A stretch of DNA of 64,000 bases from Bacillus mycoides (GCF_001757995.1 NZ_LXLV01000070.1:1-64000), one strand, 5' to 3'; counted from the first letter of the stretch, positions 28,958 through 38,072 are shown. The notes: a model not told the origin generated them from the sequence alone. A program made the numbers and translations.

Positions 28958-29953
28958 ATGAAAGTGACAGAAAATCAAAAAGTTTACGACATAACGATTA
29001 TTGGTGGTGGCCCAACAGGACTATTCACTGCATTTTATGGCGGAATGAGACAAGCAAGTGTAAAAATTATTGAAAGCTTACCTCAACTTGGAGGGCAATT
29101 ATCCGCACTATATCCCGAAAAATATATTTATGATGTAGCTGGATTCCCAAAAGTGCGTGCACAAGAGTTAGTTGATAACTTAAAAGAGCAAATGAAGAAA
29201 TTTGATCCAACTGTTTGCTTAGAAGAAGCTGTTGATACGCTTGAAAAACAAGCTGATGGTATATTTAAACTGGTTACAAATAAACAAACTCACTACTCTA
29301 AATCTGTCATTATTACTGCTGGTAATGGTGCTTTCCAACCACGCCGCTTAGAATTAGAAGGCGGGGTAAAATACGAAAAGAAAAACTTGCATTATTTCGT
29401 TGATGATATGAATAAATTTGCTGGAAAACGCGTCGTTGTATTCGGCGGCGGTGACTCAGCAGTAGATTGGACAATGATGTTAGAACCGATTGCGGACAAA
29501 GTTACAATTGTTCATCGCCGCGATAAATTCCGTGCACATGAACATAGCGTAGAAAGCTTAATGAATTCCCGTGCAGAAGTAAGCACACCTTACGTTCCAG
29601 TTGAACTCATCGGTGATGATACTATTGAACAAGTTGTTCTTCAGCACGTAAAAACAGAAGAAAAAGTTATCATCGATGTTGATGACGTAATCGTAAACTA
29701 CGGCTTCGTTTCTTCGCTTGGTCCAATTAAAAATTGGGGCTTAGATATTCAAAAGAACAGCATCCTCGTGAACTCAAAAATGGAAACAAATATTCCTGGC
29801 ATTTACGCTGCTGGTGACATTTGTACATATGAAGGAAAAGTAAAACTCATTGCTTGCGGCTTTGGTGAAGCACCGACAGCAGTAAACAATGCAAAAGCTT
29901 ACTTCGATCCAAATGCAAAACTTCAACCGATGCATAGCTCAAGTATGTTTTAA
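28958..29953 (+). CDS. yumC: Ferredoxin/flavodoxin--NADP reductase
   Basis: 331 aa thioredoxin-reductase-like FNR. FAD motif [15 protein letters not shown] motif GGGDSAVDW (near 155) and C-terminal GDICTYEG. It lacks the redox CxxC of thioredoxin reductase. It matches YumC, which donates electrons from NADPH to ferredoxin or flavodoxin. A GTG 6 bp downstream (28964) has better RBS spacing and could be the true start. Confidence 0.94.
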   Translation: MKVTENQKVYDITIIGGGPTGLFTAFYGGMRQASVKIIESLPQLGGQLSALYPEKYIYDVAGFPKVRAQELVDNLKEQMKKFDPTVCLEEAVDTLEKQADGIFKLVTNKQTHYSKSVIITAGNGAFQPRRLELEGGVKYEKKNLHYFVDDMNKFAGKRVVVFGGGDSAVDWTMMLEPIADKVTIVHRRDKFRAHEHSVESLMNSRAEVSTPYVPVELIGDDTIEQVVLQHVKTEEKVIIDVDDVIVNYGFVSSLGPIKNWGLDIQKNSILVNSKMETNIPGIYAAGDICTYEGKVKLIACGFGEAPTAVNNAKAYFDPNAKLQPMHSSSMF

Positions 29954-29962
29954 TATAGAACT

Positions 29963-29999
29963 GAAAAGAACTCCTTTTACATGAGAGGAGTTCTTTTCA
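29963..29999 (+). terminator. Terminator of yumC
   Basis: GAAAAGAACTCC / GGAGTTCTTTTC stem. Confidence 0.85.
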
Positions 30000-30120
30000 T
30001 ACTCTCTCCTTTTCCCAACTAAAATACATTGCAATTTAATAAAAAACACTACTTCCTTCCAAAATATGTTACAATAAAAACAAGAACGTACGTTTCATTT
30101 AATGGAGGGAGGTTTTATGA

Positions 30121-30597
30121 ATGAAAGAACCTATTATCGTAAAAAAAGAAGCTTTCCAAGCAATCGGTGTCTCTATTACAACGACAAACGAAAAAGAAGC
30201 ATCGACTGAAGGAAGGATTCCAATGCTTTGGAATCGCTACTTCCAAGAACAAATCATGCATCAAATTCCAAATCAACAAACAAAAGAAACATTCGCTTTC
30301 TATTCAAACTACGAATCAGATGAAACTGGTACGTATCAATTTACGATTGGTATGCCCGTTTCTTCATTAGAAGACGTTCCTGAAAATATGACAGCTTTAA
30401 CAATACCTGCTACTACGTATGCGGTATTTACAACGAGAAAGGGACCAGTTTCTGAAGTCGTTTGCGAAGCTTGGGAATATATTTGGCAATGGTCGAAAGA
30501 AAACAAACGTGCTTTTACAACAGACTTTGAGCTTTATGACGAAAGTGCAGTAGATCCAAATAACGTACAATTGGATATTTATATTGCTTTAGCTTAA
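30121..30597 (+). CDS. GyrI-like / AraC effector-binding domain protein
   Basis: 158 aa stand-alone effector-binding (GyrI-like, SOUL-related) domain. Features include the YTTRKGPVSEV and EAWEYIWQW regions near 110-130 and an LYDE...DIYIALA end. No DNA-binding domain. Such proteins bind small hydrophobic molecules or cationic drugs; ligand unknown. It lies before an MFS exporter on the same strand, but a terminator separates them. RBS GGAGGGAGG. Confidence 0.82.
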   Translation: MKEPIIVKKEAFQAIGVSITTTNEKEASTEGRIPMLWNRYFQEQIMHQIPNQQTKETFAFYSNYESDETGTYQFTIGMPVSSLEDVPENMTALTIPATTYAVFTTRKGPVSEVVCEAWEYIWQWSKENKRAFTTDFELYDESAVDPNNVQLDIYIALA

Positions 30598-30601
30598 AAA
30601 G

Positions 30602-30626
30602 AGATGCCCTTTGGCATCTTTTTTTG
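30602..30626 (+). terminator. Terminator after the GyrI-like gene
   Basis: AGATGCC...GGCATCT stem then T7. Confidence 0.85.
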
Positions 30627-30761
30627 TCGTGAAATAGCCACTGTGCAAATTCATTATTATTGTCTACAATGAGAAAGGGCAGTATAGAACTATTAGAAAT
30701 AGTATAAAACGATTGTTAATAGGTTTTTTAGTCTAAAATCAGTACATAGAAAGGAAGCAAT

Positions 30762-32009
30762 ATGGAGGAACTACAACAAAATAAATCTGCTTTAGAAGGA
30801 AGCGGAAAACCGTTATTAAAAAATACGAACTTCCTTTTTCTTTGGGCAGCTACTCTCTTTTCAAGTTTTGCTTTAGCCTTTTTTACTTTTTCACAAACAT
30901 GGTACATAGCAAAAACATTAAACCTTGAGGCTTCACTCGGTATTGTTTTCGTGGCTCTTAGTGTTCCAAGGCTCATCTTTATGATTATCGGCGGAGCATT
31001 AGCTGATAAATTCCCGAAAAAAAACATTATGTTTTACTCTAATATTATTCGCGCTATTCTTGTCGCAACCATTCTCACCTGGTTCATCGTCGGTGATGTA
31101 ACACTATATACATTTGCTTTGTTCGCTTTGTTCTTCGGACTTGCTGACGCTTTCTTCTGGTCAGCAGATGGATCTATTCTGCCTGAACTTGTAGAAAAAA
31201 GCCGTTTAACACAAGCAAATTCACTTACTCAAATGACAAACCAAGCATCTGTCATTTTAGGACCTGTACTTGGCGGTATTCTCATTAAATTTACGAACTA
31301 TGAAACGATTTTTTCAATTACAATCCTGCTACTCATTATCGCTGCAATACTCGTTCAAAAAATACAATTTACCGTACCCGAAAAAAATGAAACAGACAAA
31401 GGCATGTTCACTTCTATTAAAGAAGGAATCTTATACGTAAAGGAATCACCATTCCTTTCAACTTTCCTGATTTGTAGCGCCTTTCTAAACTTATTTTTAA
31501 TCGGTCCGATGCAAGTCGGTTTCCCGCTTTTTGTTAAAAACGTTCTGCACGGTGATTCACTTCAGTTTAGTTACTTAGAAGCATCTGTCGGCGGTGGAAT
31601 GGCCATAGGTGCTATCATTGTCGGGTTAAAAAACATTAACCGCAGACGTGGTCTATTTTGTATTATCATGATGCTACTGTCTGGTGTATTCTTCCTAGCC
31701 ATCAACTTTAGCACCGTACTTTGGCAAGCGTTATTAGCTGGAATGTTTTACGGTATTACAATTGCGATGGCTATCGTTCCACTTATGGCAATGATTCAAT
31801 CAACAGTAAAAGAAGAAATGATGGGACGCGTTATGAGCTTACTCATGCTTTCATCGATGGGATTCATTCCGCTCTCTTACGCATTTACATCGCTTGCACT
31901 TGGGATTGGTATTCCAATTGTAACTGTTATGAAAAGCGGTGCAATCGCTGTTATCATCTTTGTACTATTTGTAGCAATTCGTGTTCCAGTTGTAAGAAAG
32001 TTCGATTAG
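30762..32009 (+). CDS. MFS transporter (macrolide-efflux-like)
   Basis: 415 aa with 12 predicted membrane helices, MFS_3 type. Loop 2-3 motif GGALADKFPKKN near residues 77-88. Mef/MdrA-like proteins export drugs or peptides, but no substrate can be assigned. ATG with AAAGGAAG RBS; followed by a terminator, so monocistronic. Confidence 0.88.
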   Translation: MEELQQNKSALEGSGKPLLKNTNFLFLWAATLFSSFALAFFTFSQTWYIAKTLNLEASLGIVFVALSVPRLIFMIIGGALADKFPKKNIMFYSNIIRAILVATILTWFIVGDVTLYTFALFALFFGLADAFFWSADGSILPELVEKSRLTQANSLTQMTNQASVILGPVLGGILIKFTNYETIFSITILLLIIAAILVQKIQFTVPEKNETDKGMFTSIKEGILYVKESPFLSTFLICSAFLNLFLIGPMQVGFPLFVKNVLHGDSLQFSYLEASVGGGMAIGAIIVGLKNINRRRGLFCIIMMLLSGVFFLAINFSTVLWQALLAGMFYGITIAMAIVPLMAMIQSTVKEEMMGRVMSLLMLSSMGFIPLSYAFTSLALGIGIPIVTVMKSGAIAVIIFVLFVAIRVPVVRKFD

Positions 32010-32015
32010 CTACTT

Positions 32016-32047
32016 AGAGTCATGTATTATACGCATGACTCTTTTTT
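32016..32047. terminator. Terminator after the MFS gene
   Basis: AGAGTCATG / CATGACTCT stem with T6. The small minus-strand ORF also ends here. Confidence 0.85.
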
Positions 32048-32186
32048 AAATGGATCGAATGACGGCAGAATCCGTCTTATTTAGTTGAAACTGATAACAT
32101 TTAAAAACTTGCTTTTGATATGTATTAAACTCTTCTTTACTTCGAAATTCACTATATGGTTTCATTAAGTTATATAAGCTTCCCAT
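32046..32186 (-). CDS. Small ORF, 46 aa, possible truncated replication/HTH protein
   Basis: Starts ATG at 32186 with a GAGGTGAT RBS and ends TAA at 32046. The peptide contains YNLMKPYSEFRSKEEF and ends LNKTDSAVIRSI. This looks like the first residues of B. cereus helix-turn-helix or replisome-organizer-like proteins, in which an LNKT...VL segment leads into the HTH. If so, the gene is cut off before its DNA-binding part. Too short for automatic calling but has good start signals. Confidence 0.55.
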   Translation of the reverse strand: MGSLYNLMKPYSEFRSKEEFNTYQKQVFKCYQFQLNKTDSAVIRSI

Positions 32187-32265
32187 TTCTATCACCTCAT
32201 CTATAGGTAAGAGTCAGGAAGCGAAATTGGCGTGATATTTAATATTTTTTATTGGAGTTGAAAAT

Positions 32266-32727
32266 ATGATTGTAATTAGCGCTTGTTTAGGTGGCATTGC
32301 TTGTCGTTATGATGGTAACGATAATCTCGTTTCAAAAATAGAAGAGTTATTACAAAGGGAAGACACCATCCTCGTTTGCCCCGAAGTATTGGGCGGTTTA
32401 CCGACACCTCGTCCTTCGGCTGAAATTATTGATGGTAATGGCGATGACGTTTTAGACGGGACAGCAAAATTAATGACAAAAGATGGAGAAAATGTCACGG
32501 ATGCTTTCGTGCGTGGTGCTTATAAAGCATTAGAACAAATAAAAGATTTAAACCCAGAATATATAATTTTAAAAGAACGCAGTCCATCTTGTGGTAGTTC
32601 CACTATTTACACAGGGGAATTTAATGGCAATAAACAAATCGGTTACGGGGTAACAACTGCTTTATTTAAAAGACATGGATTTAAAGTCATTTCAGAAGAG
32701 GATTTTGAGAACGAAAAAAGGAATTGA
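32266..32727 (+). CDS. DUF523 protein, TudS-like
   Basis: 153 aa. Conserved cysteines C7 (SACLGG), C13, C38 (VCPEVLGGLPTPR) and C109 (SPSCGS). The DUF523 family includes the 2-thiouracil desulfurase TudS, which holds a [4Fe-4S] cluster on three Cys. A similar thio-nucleobase or tRNA-sulfur clean-up role is plausible. RBS TTGGAGTTG. Convergent with the YxeA-like gene. Confidence 0.86.
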   Translation: MIVISACLGGIACRYDGNDNLVSKIEELLQREDTILVCPEVLGGLPTPRPSAEIIDGNGDDVLDGTAKLMTKDGENVTDAFVRGAYKALEQIKDLNPEYIILKERSPSCGSSTIYTGEFNGNKQIGYGVTTALFKRHGFKVISEEDFENEKRN

Positions 32728-32748
32728 CCCTGTTCGTCAATTCCTTTT
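32716..32748. terminator. Bidirectional terminator
   Basis: AAAAGGAATTGAC / GTCAATTCCTTTT stem. The left arm contains the stop codon of the DUF523 gene. Confidence 0.88.
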
Positions 32749-32757
32749 CTCTCTGTC

Positions 32758-33111
32758 TTATTTCACACCTAATTTTTCTTTCACTTTCGCAGGAAGCTCG
32801 TCCTTCTTCACTTCTTCCCAAGCAGATACACCTTTTTTATCTGAATGATATACACGTAAAAATGCTTCTTTACGAAGGTTTTTTTGAGCAGTAAATTCTA
32901 ATTCTTTCTCTTTACCTTCTTTATCAAATCCAGTTAGTTTATATTGGTAATCTTTATATGGCTCACCATTATCAGATTTACCATTATACTCTTTTCCATC
33001 TACTGTAATTTGAACATAATACTCATCTTTACCCATACGGTTTAAATCACAACCAACTAATAGACTTGCAAATACAACTAAAATGCTAAAAAGTGCAATA
33101 TATCTTTTCAT
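32758..33111 (-). CDS. YxeA-family lipoprotein
   Basis: 117 aa. Lipoprotein signal with lipobox LLVGC (Cys about 20). The mature part has the YxeA/DUF1093 OB-like pattern (YYVQITVDGKEY, YQYKLTGFDKEGKEKELEF, LRVYHSDKKGV). Function unknown. ATG at 33111 chosen, 8 nt after GAGG; a GTG 9 bp upstream lies in the RBS. Confidence 0.85.
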   Translation of the reverse strand: MKRYIALFSILVVFASLLVGCDLNRMGKDEYYVQITVDGKEYNGKSDNGEPYKDYQYKLTGFDKEGKEKELEFTAQKNLRKEAFLRVYHSDKKGVSAWEEVKKDELPAKVKEKLGVK

Positions 33112-33212
33112 TTCCTTCACCTCATGTGTTTTTCTTATATTGTTATCTTAAAGCCTAAGCTCTAAAGAAGAAATTCAAAAACATGACATGAACATTACAC
33201 TTTTGTAAGATA

Positions 33213-33235
33213 ATAAACTAAAACTTTAATCAGTG
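33213..33235 (+). repeat. bcr1 5' end remnant
   Basis: ATAAACTAAAACTTTAATC then AGTG: 20 of 23 bases match the bcr1 start. The rest of the element is gone. Confidence 0.5.
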
Positions 33236-33250
33236 TTTTTTTCATTGAAA

Positions 33251-33305
33251 ACGTTATTGGCACTCATCTAGCCTAGTCATGACAATCTATTAACGCCAAT
33301 AACGT
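33251..33305 (-). terminator. Inverted repeat at the end of the small basic protein gene
   Basis: ACGTTATTGGC (33251-33261) and GCCAATAACGT (33295-33305), 33-nt loop, overlapping the last codons and stop. Followed on the minus strand by TTTTC and an A-rich tract, so termination is possible but unproven. Confidence 0.45.
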
Positions 33306-33505
33306 CTTCCACGCCAATTTTTCCACTTGTCACGAATCTTATCACGTAATTTCCTTATACCGCTTATTACACCCTCTATTACGCACTCTATTATGATATC
33401 TATTACAAGATAACTTACAAATCTAATTATAGGTTTAATCACATATCTCCCTACGAATTCAAAAATATCGTCAATCTTGCATCCCCTCCCGCCATTCCTA
33501 TACAA
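33290..33505 (-). CDS. Small basic membrane-associated protein
   Basis: 71 aa from TTG at 33505. Central hydrophobic stretch (about 20-50, with VIKPIIRFVSYLVIDIIIE) and a strongly basic tail (RKLRDKIRDKWKNWRGRRYWR). No family recognised. The start is unclear: the TTG is only 3 nt after AAAGGTGG, while an in-frame ATT at 33475 stands 9 nt after GGGAGG. Confidence 0.55.
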   Translation of the reverse strand: MYRNGGRGCKIDDIFEFVGRYVIKPIIRFVSYLVIDIIIECVIEGVISGIRKLRDKIRDKWKNWRGRRYWR

Positions 33506-33579
33506 TTTCCACCTTTAACACGATCATTCTGGGGACTCTCTAAGACTTTATACAATCACTGACCACTTTACTGCAATTA

Positions 33580-34338
33580 CTATCGTTGTAATCCATCTTC
33601 TACTACCTGCATAACAGTCCCATTCGGTTCGAAGATTACACGCAATGACCCTTCACCACCGTAACCTGTATAGATGTATACTGAATACGATTTATATTTC
33701 TCAATTATATAAGGTTGTCCAATCGTAGCCTTTACTTGATTCGCAGGTATACCTTTTTTGATTTTCAAATACTCATTGTAGCCTACTGTCGCCGCATCGT
33801 TATTTACATCTTTATACCACGGTGTGCGGTCGTTCTTTTCTTCATATTCCTTCGCAGGCTCTTCACTGCGTTTCGTAGATAACTGATTCTCTTTATCCGC
33901 ATCCCTTATAGCAGTACGTTCAATATTCACAACATAGCCATACGTATTTAATTCAACCATAATTTCATATGTACCATCCGTATCCTTTTCAGTATAAAAT
34001 ACGCGTTTTTCATTGTTATTATAATGTTTAAGGTTCTCACCACCGTAGTCAATCTCGTTAAGAATATCCGTATATGTCATGCCTTCCTCAATCTTTTTAG
34101 CTTCGTCACTAGAAATATAACGCTTCTGTGACGATGTAGCGTCCTCATATTTAATGCTGTCACGTTTGCTCGTAGTCATAGGCGTTTCCTTCTGTTCTTT
34201 TAGTACTTCCGCTTCCGACTTCACTTGTTGCTTTGCTCCCGCTTTTGTTAACACGTCTGCATCGTTAGAACAAGCTCCAAATATTGATGCTGTAACCAAC
34301 GTCATCCCTAATAACAGTACTTTCTTAAATGACTTCAT
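33580..34338 (-). CDS. Lipoprotein with a BLIP/BamE-like domain
   Basis: 252 aa. Lipobox FGACS (Cys about 23). Residues 25-75 are charged linker. Two repeats follow: about 77-140 (SDEAKKIEEGMTYTDIL...), and 185-250 (YLKIKKGIPANQVKATIGQPY...GSLRVIFEPNGTV), each of the beta-lactamase-inhibitor/SmpA-OmlA type. Likely surface-exposed; partner unknown. RBS GGAGG. Confidence 0.82.
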   Translation of the reverse strand: MKSFKKVLLLGMTLVTASIFGACSNDADVLTKAGAKQQVKSEAEVLKEQKETPMTTSKRDSIKYEDATSSQKRYISSDEAKKIEEGMTYTDILNEIDYGGENLKHYNNNEKRVFYTEKDTDGTYEIMVELNTYGYVVNIERTAIRDADKENQLSTKRSEEPAKEYEEKNDRTPWYKDVNNDAATVGYNEYLKIKKGIPANQVKATIGQPYIIEKYKSYSVYIYTGYGGEGSLRVIFEPNGTVMQVVEDGLQR

Positions 34339-34607
34339 TGTAATTCCTCCGGTAGTTTTTAATTTCTAGTAATCAGCGTATTTTAATTAATATGGAACGA
34401 GTCAATTCTATACAATTTGATATGGCCTTCACCTTCATGCATCCTCTTCATCCTTCTTCTTGCATATATTCACTATCTTTGTCATGCTCTTTTTCTTTTT
34501 TAACGGCAAAGAAAAGACCTTCCTAACGATTTGATTTCATCGCTAAGAAGGTCTTTATATGCAACCTACCCATTCAATTTCCGCTTAGAATAACGGAATG
34601 AAAAAAC
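34339..34607. other. Intergenic region before the lipoprotein gene
   Basis: Carries the yutM terminator (34519-34558) and the lipoprotein promoter region. Short frames on both strands lack Shine-Dalgarno sequences. Confidence 0.5.
34519..34558. terminator. Terminator of yutM
   Basis: AAGACCTTC...GAAGGTCTT stem with an inner imperfect CGAT/ATCG pairing and a T-rich tail on the minus strand. Confidence 0.75.
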
Positions 34608-34961
34608 TTAGCACTCTTCCGGCTTACCAGCATTCGACGCTGTACGGAAAGATGATCCACATCCACATGATGCGATCGCATTTGGATTGTCAATTGTGAA
34701 TCCGCCGCCAAGCATAGATTGTTTATAGTCAACTTTCACTCCCTTTACAATCGGGGCACTTTCTTTATCGATAACAAATTCAACACCGAAAAACTCAAGA
34801 ACTGTGTCGTCTTCCTTTGGTTCTACTTCAAATCCTAAGCCGTAAGAAAGACCACTACATCCGCCGCCATGTACAGCAAGGCGCACGTACTTCTCTCCAT
34901 CTTCAGCATCTTTTAACATATCTTTAATTTGAAAAGCTGCTTGTTCTGTTACTTCAATCAT
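34608..34961 (-). CDS. yutM: HesB/IscA-family A-type iron-sulfur carrier (YutM)
   Basis: 118 aa. Three conserved Cys: one in GGGCSGLSYG and two in CGCGSSF near the C-terminus. It accepts Fe-S clusters or iron from the Suf machinery and passes them to target enzymes. ATG at 34961 has AAAGGATG 9 nt upstream. It follows dapF closely (42 bp) and could be co-transcribed. YutI (Nfu) lies 9 kb away. Confidence 0.92.
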   Translation of the reverse strand: MIEVTEQAAFQIKDMLKDAEDGEKYVRLAVHGGGCSGLSYGLGFEVEPKEDDTVLEFFGVEFVIDKESAPIVKGVKVDYKQSMLGGGFTIDNPNAIASCGCGSSFRTASNAGKPEEC

Positions 34962-35002
34962 GAAATACACCATCCTTTCTGTTCTCATTCTATTATACAT
35001 CT

Positions 35003-35869
35003 TTACGCTTCTATCTTGTACTCATACACTCCGCGGCAAATTATTTCCGCAGGTCCTTTCATTAATACATTTCCTTCTTCTGTCCATGCAATCATTAAGT
35101 CGCCGCCTGCTAAGTGAACTGTAATTTCTTTACCGTGTTCCATTTTCCCATTTAAAATTGCCGCAACGACAGCTGCGCATGCTCCTGTCCCGCAAGCTTG
35201 TGTTACACCAGATCCACGTTCCCAAACGCGGAAATTCATCTCTTCATCATTCAAAATCTCGATGAATTCAACATTCACTCGCTCTGGGAACATTTCATGC
35301 GTCTCAAGAACTGGTCCTAACGTTGTAAGAGGCGCTTTTTCTACATCATCAACAAAAATAACCGCATGCGGATTCCCCATTGAAACAGCTGTAAATGCAT
35401 AACGGTGATTATTGTATAAGAAGTTTTCACGAATAAATGGTGTTTCTCCTTCACCAAGCATCGGTATCTCTTCACGTGTTAAACGAGGTGCCCCCATGTC
35501 GATTTTTGCTAATGTAACTTTGTCATCTTCTACCGTTACTTCTGCCGTAACAATACCAGCTAACGTTTCAATTGTGAAAACTTTACCTTCTACTAGTTTA
35601 TGCTCATACGCATATTTCGCTACGCAGCGTAAACCATTTCCACAGCTCTTTCCTTCTGAACCATCATTATTAAACATGCGCATTTTTACTGGTGCCACGT
35701 CAGAAGGACAAATTAAAATCATTCCATCTGCACCAATACCAGTATTAATATTTGAAACCTTTTCCGCTACAAGTGCTAAATCTTCTTCTCTAATTTGTTC
35801 CTCAAACATATTTACATATATATAACTATTTCCAAGACCATGCATTTTTGTAAAAGAAAATTGACTCAT
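35003..35869 (-). CDS. dapF: Diaminopimelate epimerase
   Basis: 288 aa. The two catalytic cysteines C76 (KSCGNGLRC) and C226 ([10 protein letters not shown]) are present. It turns LL-DAP into meso-DAP for lysine and peptidoglycan synthesis. Promoter TTGTGT-N17-TATACT just upstream. RBS TTGGAGTG before ATG. Confidence 0.96.
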   Translation of the reverse strand: MSQFSFTKMHGLGNSYIYVNMFEEQIREEDLALVAEKVSNINTGIGADGMILICPSDVAPVKMRMFNNDGSEGKSCGNGLRCVAKYAYEHKLVEGKVFTIETLAGIVTAEVTVEDDKVTLAKIDMGAPRLTREEIPMLGEGETPFIRENFLYNNHRYAFTAVSMGNPHAVIFVDDVEKAPLTTLGPVLETHEMFPERVNVEFIEILNDEEMNFRVWERGSGVTQACGTGACAAVVAAILNGKMEHGKEITVHLAGGDLMIAWTEEGNVLMKGPAEIICRGVYEYKIEA

Positions 35870-35902
35870 TTTTATTCACTCCAAAAATAATTTATTATTT
35901 CA

Positions 35903-35931
35903 AGTATAAAATGCATGCTTTTAGAACACAA
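35903..35931 (-). promoter_or_regulatory. dapF promoter
   Basis: Minus strand TTGTGT (35931-35926), 17-bp spacer, TATACT (35908-35903), about 35 bp before the start codon. Confidence 0.65.
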
Positions 35932-35981
35932 TATGAATGTCCCCCGTTTCTCATATTTGACAGCGTTTTGGCAATAAGCCG

Positions 35982-36004
35982 TTCTTACACAGATCGTGTA
36001 AGAA
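35982..36004. repeat. Inverted repeat upstream of dapF
   Basis: TTCTTACAC-AGATC-GTGTAAGAA, a perfect 9-bp dyad. It may be a regulatory site or part of a terminator complex; no family is recognised. Confidence 0.4.
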
Positions 36005-36034
36005 AAAAGCCCTTCTAAAAGGGCCTTTTTTTTC
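36000..36034. terminator. Terminator-like hairpin between yuzB and dapF
   Basis: AAAAAAGCCCTT / AAGGGC(C)TTTTTTTT, T/A-runs on both sides. Confidence 0.8.
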
Positions 36035-36051
36035 GAAATAAACACTTCTAA

Positions 36052-36135
36052 TTAAAGTGAAACTTTAATCAGTGGGGGTTTTGTTCATCCCCCACTGATT
36101 ATTAGCCCTCACCAATCGGGCTTTTACGGGATAAA
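36052..36135 (+). repeat. bcr1 repeat, internally deleted (~84 bp)
   Basis: TAAAGTGAAACTTTAATCAG through the first hairpin to CGGGCTTTTACGGGATAAA. The whole second hairpin is missing, as in the copy at 7276-7345, while both ends are kept. Confidence 0.8.
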
Positions 36136-36136
36136 T

Positions 36137-36175
36137 GAAAAAAGAAAAACGTTGCCTGTTTGCAACGCTTTAAAA
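36137..36175 (-). terminator. Terminator of yuzB
   Basis: Minus strand GCGTTGC-AAACAG-GCAACG then T5, next to the yuzB stop. Confidence 0.82.
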
Positions 36176-36409
36176 CATTGGATTTTCATCCATATAATCA
36201 TATACATTATTTACAAGTTCTTCTACTGTTGCACCTTGTACAACTTCACCATTTACAAGTGCAAATGGACCTTCAAAACAGATGCCACAATATCCTAAAC
36301 AACCATATTCCATTACGTCTAAATTAGGATCTTTTTCTAACTTTTCTAAAGCTGCTTGCGAACCGCTTGCAAGGTTACCTACACAAAATTCGATTAATGG
36401 TTTAATCAA
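36170..36409 (-). CDS. yuzB: YuzB-family (DUF1450/UPF0349) protein
   Basis: 79 aa from a TTG start with GGGGGGAGAG upstream. Conserved Cys in [24 protein letters not shown]. Function unknown; the cysteine pattern resembles a thioredoxin-like [2Fe-2S] ferredoxin. Upstream in-frame codons have no RBS. Confidence 0.88.
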
Positions 36410-36835
36410 AACTCTCCCCCCTGTATCTCTAAATAAATTACCATTTACTTTAGCAGGTATGTGCATACCTAATTTGCGAAACGGATAAGTAACCCACTCT
36501 ACTTGTTACCATTCCACTTTATTTATAAGAAGAAAACTAAGCTGTTTCTTGTTGTTTTCGTTATATATTCTAAACTATTTAGTTACTTCACTATTTCACT
36601 TTACAATAGATAGTCTTCTTTATATAACATACTACTCATAATGAAATAGTAAATAGTAACTAGAAAATGAAAACAGTTTACTTTACTTTTCTTCTTATTG
36701 TACAACAGAGTATTCATTCATGCATTGTTATTTGTTCACAAATTCGATATAATTTGATTGTGTAAAGTCAAAATATTTTATTAATATAAAATTGTATGAT
36801 TAGGGGATATTTCAACAGAAAAGGGGTAATCCATC
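36410..36835. other. Divergent intergenic region yuzB/yutJ
   Basis: 426 bp, very AT-rich, no ORF with a start signal. It contains the yutJ promoter (36725-36753). No repeat or hairpin of note. Confidence 0.5.
36725..36753 (+). promoter_or_regulatory. yutJ promoter
   Basis: TTGTTA, 17-bp spacer, TATAAT. The spacer holds TTTGTTCACAAA, a short partial dyad. Confidence 0.65.
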
Positions 36836-37906
36836 ATGAAACACCTCGTACTACTAGGTGGTGGCTACGGTGGAATGAGAATTCTGCAGCGGCTACTTCC
36901 AAGCAACCAACTTCCAGATGATGTACAAGTGACATTAATCGACAAAGTACCATATCATTGCTTCAAAACTGAATATTATGCATTAGTGGCGGGTACAATT
37001 TCAGAAACGCATATTCGCATACCGTTTCCTGAACACCCACGTCTCAATATTCAATACGGCACAGTAACAAATATTGACCTCGAAACGAAAGCCGTTCATC
37101 TCGATGGCGGTGAAACGATTCAATATGATGATTTAATTATCGGACTTGGCTGTGAAGATAAATATCATAACGTTCCTGGGGCGAAGGAATATACACATAG
37201 CCTACAATCAATTGAACAAACACGTAAGACATATGAACAATTAAATAGCTTAGAACCAAATGCAACAGTAGCTGTCGTTGGGGCTGGTTTAAGCGGCGTT
37301 GAAGTAGCAAGTGAACTTCGTGAGAGCCGTTCAGATTTAAAAATCTATTTATTTGATAGAAAAGATAGAATTTTATTCCCATATCCAGAGAAATTAAGTA
37401 GATATGTAGAAGAATGGTTTATAAAACATAAAGTTACCATTATACGAAACTCTAACATTACAAAAGTGGAACCAAATATTGTGTACAACCACGATGAACC
37501 ACTTGAATGTGATGCAATCGTCTGGACAGCTGGTATTCAAGCAAATGAAGTTGTTCGAAATCTTCCGGTTGAACAAGATGGTAGCGGACGGGTTGTTTTA
37601 ACAAAATATCACAATATTCCAAATAACGAGAACGTTTATGTTGTCGGAGATTGTGCAGCACTTCCACATGCACCATCTGCTCAACTTGCTGAAGGTCAAG
37701 GAGAACAAATTGTCCAAATATTATTAAAACGTTGGAATAATGAACCACTTCCTGATGAACTGCCTGTTATTAAATTAAAAGGTGTTCTTGGTTCTCTCGG
37801 CAAAAAACACGGATTTGGTTTACTAGCAAACCAACCATTAATGGGACGTGTACCAAGATTATTAAAATCCGGTCTTCTTTGGATGTACAAATATCATAAC
37901 GGTTAA
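36836..37906 (+). CDS. yutJ: NDH-2-like FAD oxidoreductase (YutJ)
   Basis: 356 aa, paralogue of the NDH-2 gene at 27.3 kb. FAD motif LLGGGYGGMRIL at the N-terminus, second dinucleotide motif VVGAGLSGVEVASEL (near 145-160), late FAD motif VGDCAAL (near 267). The C-terminal membrane-anchoring part is shorter than in NDH-2, so quinone reduction is uncertain. RBS AAAGGGG. Gene name follows B. subtilis synteny (yuzB-yutJ). Confidence 0.88.
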   Translation: MKHLVLLGGGYGGMRILQRLLPSNQLPDDVQVTLIDKVPYHCFKTEYYALVAGTISETHIRIPFPEHPRLNIQYGTVTNIDLETKAVHLDGGETIQYDDLIIGLGCEDKYHNVPGAKEYTHSLQSIEQTRKTYEQLNSLEPNATVAVVGAGLSGVEVASELRESRSDLKIYLFDRKDRILFPYPEKLSRYVEEWFIKHKVTIIRNSNITKVEPNIVYNHDEPLECDAIVWTAGIQANEVVRNLPVEQDGSGRVVLTKYHNIPNNENVYVVGDCAALPHAPSAQLAEGQGEQIVQILLKRWNNEPLPDELPVIKLKGVLGSLGKKHGFGLLANQPLMGRVPRLLKSGLLWMYKYHNG

Positions 37907-37910
37907 TACT

Positions 37911-37942
37911 TTAAAGGCTGTCTACTATATGTAGGCAGCCTC
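37911..37942 (+). terminator. Terminator of yutJ
   Basis: AGGCTG(T)CTAC...GTAGGCAGCCT stem, with a CT-rich tail. Confidence 0.65.
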
Positions 37943-38072
37943 TCTCTATTCATTTTTTAAAAAATAACTTTCTCAATATAGATTCACTATTTTTTCCATT
38001 TTAATATTAAAAAATATTGATGAAAAGTGTATGCTATATGTAAGAGTTATTTTATTTCATTTTATTATTTTC

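Noticed and set aside
34381-34520. 44-codon plus-strand frame and a charged minus-strand stretch (about 20 codons) downstream of yutM
   Set aside because: No Shine-Dalgarno on the plus strand; the minus-strand stretch has a stop just upstream and follows the yutM terminator. A decayed gene is possible but unsupported.
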